A stretch of 14,582 nucleotides of DNA from JAVDCA01 sp035764045 (lineage in GTDB: Bacteria; Pseudomonadota; Alphaproteobacteria; Rhizobiales; Xanthobacteraceae). Shown here piece after piece: positions 6,215 to 11,466 of the stretch. Position 1 is the stretch's first letter. Every line of letters begins with the position of its first letter. The stretch spans positions 1-14,582 of the forward strand of contig DASTZX010000388.1 of the NCBI GenBank assembly GCA_035764045.1. Direction: 5' to 3'. The translations under genes and the position numbers were made by a program. The notes under the pieces are model-generated. The model was not told the origin of the DNA, made no database searches, and worked only from the letters and a program-made list of their open reading frames with translations.

Positions 6215-8250
6215 CAGGCGCCTCCGACCGTGATCAGCATCTCGCCCGACGGCGCCATTTCGAGCGTGTCGCCCGCAAACAGCACCGTGGTCGTGCCATG
6301 CTCCTGGATCAGCGCCGGCCCCGCAATGCGGCATCCGGCCCCGAGATCGGGACGCTCGTAGAGCGGGCAATCCACCGCTGCCCGCGGATCGTCGAAAAAC
6401 ACCTCACGGGTGCGGCGCGGCTTCGCGGGCCCGAGGTCGCCCAGCGCCGGAAACGCAAGCGGCGCCCGTTTGCCGACCAGCGCCAGCCGCATGTTGACCA
6501 TCTCCACCGGCTCGTCCGGCGAGTGATGGGCATAGCGCTGGTCGTAGAGCGCGTCGAACGCGCTGCGGATGGCGGCCCGTTCGCCGGCCACGAGCTGCTC
6601 GCGGGTGACCGGCACCGACAGCGTGAATTCCTGGCCGACATAGCGCAGGTCGAGATGCGCCTGGCGCTCGGCGCCGCGGCAGTTGCGCAAGCCCGCAGCC
6701 GCATCCGCCGCCATCTCGTCGTGGATCCGGGTCAGCGCGGCGAAATCGACGGTCGCGAGATCCGCGTAGTGGGTGCGGATGAAGTCGTGCCGCTCGTCCG
6801 CCAGCAGCATGCCGAGGGCGGAGAAATGTGAGGGAAACAACGGAACGATCACCTTCGGGATGTGCAGCTCGCGCGCGATCGCGACCACGTGCAGCGGTCC
6901 CGCGCCGCCCGAGGCGACGATGGCGAAATCGCGCGGATCGAACCCTTTTTCGACCGACACCTCGCGCACCGCGAGCGACATCTTGGCGATTGCGATCTGC
7001 ACGATCGCTTGCGAGGCCGCGACCGCGTCCATCTTCAGCGGCTTCGCGATCGTCTCCGCGATGCCGCGCCGTGCCCCTTCGGCGTCGAGCTGCATCTGGC
7101 CGCCCAGAAAGTTCGCCGGATCGAGCCGCCCGAGCACCACATTGGCGTCGGTGATGGTGGGCTCGGTGCCGCCGCCGCGATAGCAGATCGGGCCGGGATC
7201 GGCCCCGGCGCTCTGCGGACCGACCTTGAGGGCGCCCACATCGTCCAGCCAGGCGATCGAGCCGCCGCCGGCGCCGACCTCGACCACGTCGATCATCGGC
7301 AGCATCACGGGATGGCCGCTCGCATAACCGCCCACGTAGTAGCCGGGCGCGAGCGTCGGCTCGCCGCCGCGCACCAGGCTCGCCTTGGCGGTCGTGCCGC
7401 CCATGTCGAACGAAATGACGTCCGGAAGACCGAGCTTTGCGCCGACCCGGGCCGACGCGATGATGCCGCCGACCGGTCCTGACTCCATCATTGCGGCCGG
7501 ACGCTCGGTCGCGACCTCCGGGGTCATCACGCCCCCGTTCGAGCGCATGATCGAGAGATCGCCGCGAAAGCCGATCTCGGCGAGGCTCGCATTGAGGCTT
7601 TTGACGTAGCCGCCGACCTTCGGGCCGATATAGGCGTTGACCACCGTGGTCGACATGCGCTCGAACTCGCGATACTCGCGGAGGATTTCGTGCGAGAGCG
7701 AGAGGTAGACGTCCGGCATCGCGGCTCGGATCATCTCGCCCGCGGCGCGTTCGTGCGCCGGATTGACGTAGGCGTGCAGGAAGCACACCGCGACCGCCTC
7801 GACGCCCTCCTCTTTCAGCGCCGCGCAGGCTTTGGCGATGCTGCCCGTCTGCAGCGGCGCGTGCACCTCGCCGGAGGCGAGCAGCCGCTCTTCCGCTTCG
7901 TGGGTGAGCCGGCGCAGGACCAGCGGCCGATGGCGATGGAAAAACAGGTTGTATGCCTCGGGACGGTTGCCGCGGCCGATGGCATAGACGTCGCGCGTGC
8001 CGCGGGTCACGAGCAGTGCGGTCTTGGCGCCCTTGCGCTCGATCAGCGTATTGATCGCGATCGTCGAGCCGTGGATCAGCTCATCGATGGCGGCGGCCTC
8101 GAGCCCGCTCTTGCGGATGCAGTCGATGATGCCCTGCACCAGATGCGCGGGCGTCGTCAGGCTCTTCGCCTCCATGAAGCGGCCGGCCGCGGCGTCGAAG
8201 CCCACGAGATCGGTGAATGTGCCGCCGATATCGATTGCAACGAAGATCAC
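6214..8250 (-). CDS. hyuA: Hydantoinase/oxoprolinase family protein, A subunit (ATP-binding)
   Basis: A 678-residue ASKHA-fold ATPase subunit of the hydantoinase/oxoprolinase family, which activates a cyclic amide with ATP for ring opening together with HyuB. The protein begins VIFVAIDIGGTFTD, the phosphate-1 motif. It continues with HGSTIAINTL (residues 60-69), DMGGTTAK (282-289, phosphate 2), GAGGGSIAW (326-334), SAGADPGP (347-354), DANVVLGRL (368-376) and SGGAGPLH (447-454). I chose a GTG start at 8250 because AAGGGGAG lies five bases upstream and the family N-terminus begins there; the frame extends to 8502 only through GC-rich repeats. It is the first gene of the leftward unit, divergent from the lyase-like gene, and its stop overlaps the hyuB start. 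N-methylhydantoin, hydantoin, oxoproline or other lactams are possible substrates. Confidence 0.93.
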   Translation of the reverse strand: MIFVAIDIGGTFTDLVGFDAAAGRFMEAKSLTTPAHLVQGIIDCIRKSGLEAAAIDELIHGSTIAINTLIERKGAKTALLVTRGTRDVYAIGRGNRPEAYNLFFHRHRPLVLRRLTHEAEERLLASGEVHAPLQTGSIAKACAALKEEGVEAVAVCFLHAYVNPAHERAAGEMIRAAMPDVYLSLSHEILREYREFERMSTTVVNAYIGPKVGGYVKSLNASLAEIGFRGDLSIMRSNGGVMTPEVATERPAAMMESGPVGGIIASARVGAKLGLPDVISFDMGGTTAKASLVRGGEPTLAPGYYVGGYASGHPVMLPMIDVVEVGAGGGSIAWLDDVGALKVGPQSAGADPGPICYRGGGTEPTITDANVVLGRLDPANFLGGQMQLDAEGARRGIAETIAKPLKMDAVAASQAIVQIAIAKMSLAVREVSVEKGFDPRDFAIVASGGAGPLHVVAIARELHIPKVIVPLFPSHFSALGMLLADERHDFIRTHYADLATVDFAALTRIHDEMAADAAAGLRNCRGAERQAHLDLRYVGQEFTLSVPVTREQLVAGERAAIRSAFDALYDQRYAHHSPDEPVEMVNMRLALVGKRAPLAFPALGDLGPAKPRRTREVFFDDPRAAVDCPLYERPDLGAGCRIAGPALIQEHGTTTVLFAGDTLEMAPSGEMLITVGGA

Positions 8251-8255
8251 GTCTT

Positions 8256-8263
8256 CTCCCCTT
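8256..8263 (-). promoter_or_regulatory. Ribosome binding site for the GTG start of hyuA
   Basis: AAGGGGAG on the minus strand ends five bases before the GTG at 8250. It is the only strong Shine-Dalgarno sequence near the beginning of the conserved IGGTFTD motif and so decides the start. The same bases form one edge of a GC-rich repeat, so the site could be partly folded away (inference). Confidence 0.65.
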
Positions 8264-8435
8264 CCCCCGCGAGCGAAGCGAGTGGCGGGGAGGGGGTGGG
8301 GGTGGGGGGCGCCGCTTGCTCGGAGCAGAAGGGTTCGCGCCCCACCGGCAATTCGGTGCAAGCGCAGCCCCCCCAGCCCGTCCGCCGTCGCGATGCGACG
8401 GCGGCCGACCCTCCCCGCCAACGGGCGGGAGGGTA
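8256..8435. repeat. GC-rich hairpin repeats in the hyuA leader
   Basis: Three structured blocks fill this stretch. At 8258-8310 a CCCC/CCCCCGC arm faces runs of GGGGAGGGGG around GAGCGAAGCGAG. At 8382-8404, CCGCCGTCG and CGACGGCGG form a perfect nine-base hairpin around CGATG. At 8408-8434, ACCCTCCCCGCC faces GGCGGGAGGGT around AACG, with one unpaired C. The C/G-run blocks resemble the element at 13837-13873. All lie upstream of the hyuA start, so they would be in its 5' leader if the promoter is further right. Confidence 0.6.
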
Positions 8436-8457
8436 GCAATCGCGTGCCAATGCCGAC

Positions 8458-8486
8458 GTTACAGCGTCCGACAACTGCCACTCCAA
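8458..8486 (-). promoter_or_regulatory. Possible sigma70-type promoter for hyuA (leftward)
   Basis: On the minus strand TTGGAG (8481-8486) is followed after 17 bases by TGTAAC (8458-8463), matching three and four of six consensus positions. It lies on the far side of the GC-rich hairpins, giving a predicted leader of about 200 bases. A weak match by eye only; alphaproteobacterial promoters often deviate, so false positives are easy. Confidence 0.27.
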
Positions 8487-8502
8487 CTTTCACGGGGCGC
8501 AT

Positions 8503-8532
8503 TTGTATTCGCTGGCGCCCTCACCGTAAACT
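8503..8532 (+). promoter_or_regulatory. Possible sigma70-type promoter for the lyase-tctC unit (rightward)
   Basis: TTGTAT (8503-8508) and TAAACT (8527-8532) are 18 bases apart and match three and four of six consensus positions. Transcription would start near 8540, giving a leader of about 30 bases before the TTG start at 8571. The 320-base divergent region 8251-8570 holds this, the opposing candidate promoter and the repeats; I see no convincing operator palindrome or open reading frame in it. Confidence 0.25.
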
Positions 8533-8556
8533 GCACCGGAACGCAACCTCCGGCAC

Positions 8557-8563
8557 AAGGGGA
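8557..8563 (+). promoter_or_regulatory. Ribosome binding site for the TTG start of the lyase-like gene
   Basis: AAGGGGA ends seven bases before the TTG at 8571, and that codon is immediately followed by the family's usual N-terminal sequence (PTLKDLIAGDDLVVAP). No in-frame ATG or GTG is nearby. The site therefore fixes a rare TTG start. Confidence 0.7.
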
Positions 8564-8570
8564 ACGTGCA

Positions 8571-9431
8571 TTGCCGACGCTCAAGGACCTCATCGCCGGC
8601 GACGACCTCGTGGTCGCGCCGGTGGCGCTCAATCCGATCATGGCGCGGCTCGCCGAGCAGGCCGGCTTCCCGGCGGTCTACCTGAGTGGGGGCTCGCTCG
8701 GCTGGGTCAAATGCGTCACCGAAGCCAATCTGACCCTGCCGGAGCTGGCCGAGGTGGCGCTCGACATGCGCACCGTCTGCCGGCTGCCGATCATTCTCGA
8801 CGCGGGCGGCGGCTGGGGCGATCCCGTCCACATGCACCGTACCATCGGGCTCACCGAAGCGGCCGGGTTTGCCGCGATCGAGCTCGAGGACCAGCTGCTG
8901 CCGCGCCATTTCGAGCACCACGTCGGCCGCGAGAACCTCGTGTCCCTCGAGCTCGTGGTGAAGAAGATCGCGGAAGCGGTCGCGGCCCGCACCGATCCGA
9001 ACCTGATCATCATCGGCCGCACCAATGCGCTGCGGCTGCACGGCATGGATGACGCACTGCGCCGCGCCGAAGCGATGAAGAAGGCCGGCGCCGACATGCT
9101 GTTCATTCATACCCGCAATCCCAAGGAGATCCGTTTCATCGCCGAGCGCCTGCCCGCGCCGCTGATGTGCTTCGCGCCGCCAGACGGATTCGCCGAGTTC
9201 CCGCTCAAGCAGCGCGACCTCGCCGGGCTGGGCTATCGCATCGCCGCTTCGTCCGGCACCGCGTTTGCGGCCATGCACAAGGCGATCAAGCAGTCTTACG
9301 AATGCCTCGCCAACGACACGCTCGATCCGTTCCTCGGCCGCGGCGGCGCCGAGCGGGAGATGAAGGAGGCGCACAAGACCTGCGATCTGGAGAAATATCT
9401 CGCCATCGAGCAGCGGACCATGAAGGCATGA
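8571..9431 (+). CDS. Isocitrate lyase/PEP mutase-superfamily protein with altered active site
   Basis: A 286-residue TIM-barrel protein of the isocitrate lyase/PEP mutase superfamily (methylisocitrate lyase, 2,3-dimethylmalate lyase, oxaloacetate decarboxylase, carboxyPEP mutase). Recognisable blocks are AGFPAVYLSGG (residues 31-41), LPIILDAGGGWG (72-83), AIELEDQ (102-108), an RTNAL segment near 150, and the C-terminal YRIAASSGTAFAAMHKA. Compared with E. coli PrpB from memory, the metal-site DADxGFG is DAGGGWG, so the second Asp is Gly79. The catalytic loop KRCGH is RHFEH, losing the Cys, and RTDAL is RTNAL. The fold is clear but ordinary lyase chemistry is doubtful; decarboxylase, hydrolase or other chemistry may apply. 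It starts with TTG, as its ribosome binding site requires, and overlaps the downstream binding-protein gene by four bases (ATGA), so the two are co-translated. Confidence 0.88.
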   Translation: MPTLKDLIAGDDLVVAPVALNPIMARLAEQAGFPAVYLSGGSLGWVKCVTEANLTLPELAEVALDMRTVCRLPIILDAGGGWGDPVHMHRTIGLTEAAGFAAIELEDQLLPRHFEHHVGRENLVSLELVVKKIAEAVAARTDPNLIIIGRTNALRLHGMDDALRRAEAMKKAGADMLFIHTRNPKEIRFIAERLPAPLMCFAPPDGFAEFPLKQRDLAGLGYRIAASSGTAFAAMHKAIKQSYECLANDTLDPFLGRGGAEREMKEAHKTCDLEKYLAIEQRTMKA

Positions 9432-10399
9432 TCTCGCGCCGCGCGCTCCTCGCAACCGCGGCCGCGGCCGGCTTCGCCGCCCGGCCAGCGCGGGGGCAGG
9501 CCTTTCCGGCCAAGCCCATCAAGGTGATCGTGCCGTTCTCGCCCGGCGGGCCGGGCGATGTCATGGCGCGCATGGCCGGGCAGCGCATGGGCGCGATCCT
9601 CGGGCAGAATTTCTTGGTCGAGAACCGGCCGGGCGCCGGCGGCACCATTGGGGCGCGCGCCGCCGCCCAGGCGGAACCGGATGGCTATACGCTGATGCTC
9701 GCCAACACCTCCACGCTGGTGATCGCACCGGCGGTCTACAGGTCGGTCGACTACGATCCGCTCAAGAGCTTCGCTCTCATCGCCATCTTCGGCGTCACCG
9801 CCAGCATCATGGCCGTGAATCCGGGCGTGCCGGCCAAAACCGTGCAGGAGTTCATCGCACTCGCCAAGGCGCAGCCCGGCAAGCTCAGCTTCGCGTCGCC
9901 GGGGATCGGCACCCCGCCGCATCTGATCGGCGAGCTGTTCAAGCTTCGGACCGGCACCGACCTGGTGCATGTGCCCTACAAGGGCGGCGGACAGTCGCTC
10001 GGCGACGTGGCCGGTGGCCAGGTGCAGATGGTGTTCGAGAATCCGTCCATCACGCTTCCGCTGGCGCGGGCCGGGAAGGTGCGCGCGCTCGCGTCGACCG
10101 GGGAGACCCGCAACCCGGCTTCGCCCGAGCTTCCCACCATGATCGAATCCGGCCTTGCCGATTTCGTCACGCTCTCGTTCACCGGCCTGGTCGCGCCGGC
10201 CGGCACCCCGACCGCCATCATCGACAAGCTCAATGCCGCGGCGAACGAGAGCCTCAACGCGCCCGACGTGCATGCCCTGCTGGCCCGCCTCGCAGTCGAG
10301 CCGCGGCCGGGAACGCCGGCGGATTTCGCCGCCTTCGTGGCACGGGAGACGGAGAAGTGGCGCGCCGTCATCAATGCGGCGCAGATTCGGATCGATTGA
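9428..10399 (+). CDS. TctC/Bug-family substrate-binding protein with twin-arginine-like signal
   Basis: A 323-residue extracytoplasmic binding protein of the Bug/TctC family, the receptor of tripartite tricarboxylate transporters; known ligands of the family are mostly carboxylates and small aromatics. After the signal come FPAKPIKVIVPFSPGGPGD, ENRPGAGGTIGA, DGYTLMLANTST, YDPLKSF, PGKLSFASPG, HVPYKGGG and GLVAPAGTP, the usual family order and length. The N-terminus MISRRALLATAAAAG has SRR followed by a hydrophobic stretch, consistent with Tat export, with cleavage near ARG-QA at residues 22-24. The ATG overlaps the preceding stop (ATGA), tying it to the lyase-like protein and suggesting they share a substrate pathway. 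The membrane subunits TctA and TctB are absent from the window, as is common for this family. Confidence 0.92.
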   Translation: MISRRALLATAAAAGFAARPARGQAFPAKPIKVIVPFSPGGPGDVMARMAGQRMGAILGQNFLVENRPGAGGTIGARAAAQAEPDGYTLMLANTSTLVIAPAVYRSVDYDPLKSFALIAIFGVTASIMAVNPGVPAKTVQEFIALAKAQPGKLSFASPGIGTPPHLIGELFKLRTGTDLVHVPYKGGGQSLGDVAGGQVQMVFENPSITLPLARAGKVRALASTGETRNPASPELPTMIESGLADFVTLSFTGLVAPAGTPTAIIDKLNAAANESLNAPDVHALLARLAVEPRPGTPADFAAFVARETEKWRAVINAAQIRID

Positions 10400-10415
10400 G
10401 CGCTGCCAAGCACCG

Positions 10416-10464
10416 CCGTCGCCCTTCGAGGCTCGGCCTTCGGCCGAGCGCCTCAGGGTGACGG
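10416..10464. repeat. Palindromic repeat between convergent genes (family D)
   Basis: CTCGGCC (10432-10438) and GGCCGAG (10442-10448) form a perfect seven-base stem around TTC. Outside it CCGTC, CCCT and GAGG (10416-10431) pair with CCTC, AGGG and GACGG (10451-10464) with small bulges. It occupies the middle of the 82-base gap between two convergent tctC-type genes, where a two-way terminator would be expected. It lacks a T-run, so any terminator role is inferred. Similar CCTTCGAG...CTCAGGGTGACG elements are common in Hyphomicrobiales (general knowledge). Confidence 0.7.
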
Positions 10465-10481
10465 GTCTCGGAAAAGAAACC

Positions 10482-11444
10482 TCACTCGCCCTTGATGTTC
10501 GCCTCTTTCATGATCTGCCCGTATTCCGCGTCCTTGGCGCGGATCAGCTTGGCGAAATCCGTTCCGCAGATGCCGGCCGGGTAGAGCCCGAGCACGGCGA
10601 GCTTGTCGCGCACCACCGCAGCTTTGAGCGCGTCGGCGAACCATTTTTCGAGCTGCGCCCGCGCCTCCTTGGGCGTGGCGGCCGGCACCACGGTGCCGAG
10701 CCAGACCTCGACGTCGTAGCCCGGATAGCCGAGCTCCGCGACGGTCGGTAGATCGGGCAGTAGCGCCATCCGCTTGGCGCCGGTCGCCACCAGCGGCCGC
10801 AGCTTGCCGCTCTTGAGCTGCTCGCCCACCTCGGAATAGTTGCCATAGACCGCGGTGACATGATCGCCGAGCAGTGCATTGATGGCCGGCGCCCCGCCCG
10901 GAAACGGCACGTAGGTCATCGCGGCCTTGGTGACCATCTTGAGCTGCTCGAAGCCGATGTGCTGGGTGGTCGCCGGTCCGACGCTCGCCATGGTCAGCTC
11001 GCCCGGCCTCGCCTGCGATGCGGCGACGAGGTCGGCGAGACTGCGGTAGGGCGCATTGGCGTTGACGACGATCAGGTTGGGCGACGTCACGAGATCGCAC
11101 ACCGGCGCGAAGCTGGTGAGCGGATCGTAAGTGAGCTTGCGCATATGCGAGTTGATGACGAACGAGTTCGACATCACCAGAACCGTGTTGCCGTCGGCCG
11201 GCGCGCGCGAGACGAGCTCGGTCCCGATCACGGTTCCAGCGCCGGGCCGGTTCTCGATCACGATGTTGGTGCCGGCCGTATCGTTGAGCTGCTGCGCGAG
11301 AATGCGCGACAGGACATCGGCGCTCCCGGCGGGCGGGTACGGCACGATCATCCGGATCGTGCGCGCGCCCTGCGCGAAGGCGGCGCCGGCAAGCGCCAGA
11401 TAGGCCAGACCGGCGGCGGCGAGCAGGCGCGTGACAGGTCTCAT
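10482..11444 (-). CDS. TctC/Bug-family substrate-binding protein with Sec signal
   Basis: A 320-residue binding protein of the Bug/TctC family. The ATG at 11444 opens a Sec signal peptide (MRPVTRLLAAAGLAYLALAG, cut after AFA near residue 24) and has a GGGGGGA tract upstream; the longer frame to 11564 overlaps the previous gene out of frame and is rejected. Family blocks are RTIRMIVPYPPAGSADVLSR, IENRPGAGTVIGTE, DGNTVLVMSNSF, YDPLTSFAPVC, PGELTMASVGPATTQH, TYVPFPGGAPAINALLGD and LPTVAELGYPGYDVEVWLG. It begins 22 bases after the molybdopterin subunit gene and is probably in the same transcript, suggesting it captures that enzyme's substrate. It is clearly diverged from the other TctC protein in this window. 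No TctA/TctB genes are visible. Confidence 0.92.
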   Translation of the reverse strand: MRPVTRLLAAAGLAYLALAGAAFAQGARTIRMIVPYPPAGSADVLSRILAQQLNDTAGTNIVIENRPGAGTVIGTELVSRAPADGNTVLVMSNSFVINSHMRKLTYDPLTSFAPVCDLVTSPNLIVVNANAPYRSLADLVAASQARPGELTMASVGPATTQHIGFEQLKMVTKAAMTYVPFPGGAPAINALLGDHVTAVYGNYSEVGEQLKSGKLRPLVATGAKRMALLPDLPTVAELGYPGYDVEVWLGTVVPAATPKEARAQLEKWFADALKAAVVRDKLAVLGLYPAGICGTDFAKLIRAKDAEYGQIMKEANIKGE

Positions 11445-11466
11445 GGCATTTCCCCCCGTTGCGTCG

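Noticed and set aside
8251..8502. N-terminal extension of hyuA by 84 residues
   Set aside because: The extension is encoded by GC-rich repeats, lies before the conserved family N-terminus, and a strong ribosome binding site precedes the GTG at 8250.
8217..8570. N-terminal extension of the lyase-like protein by 118 residues
   Set aside because: It would overlap the divergent hyuA start and translate repeats; the ribosome binding site and family N-terminus point to TTG at 8571.
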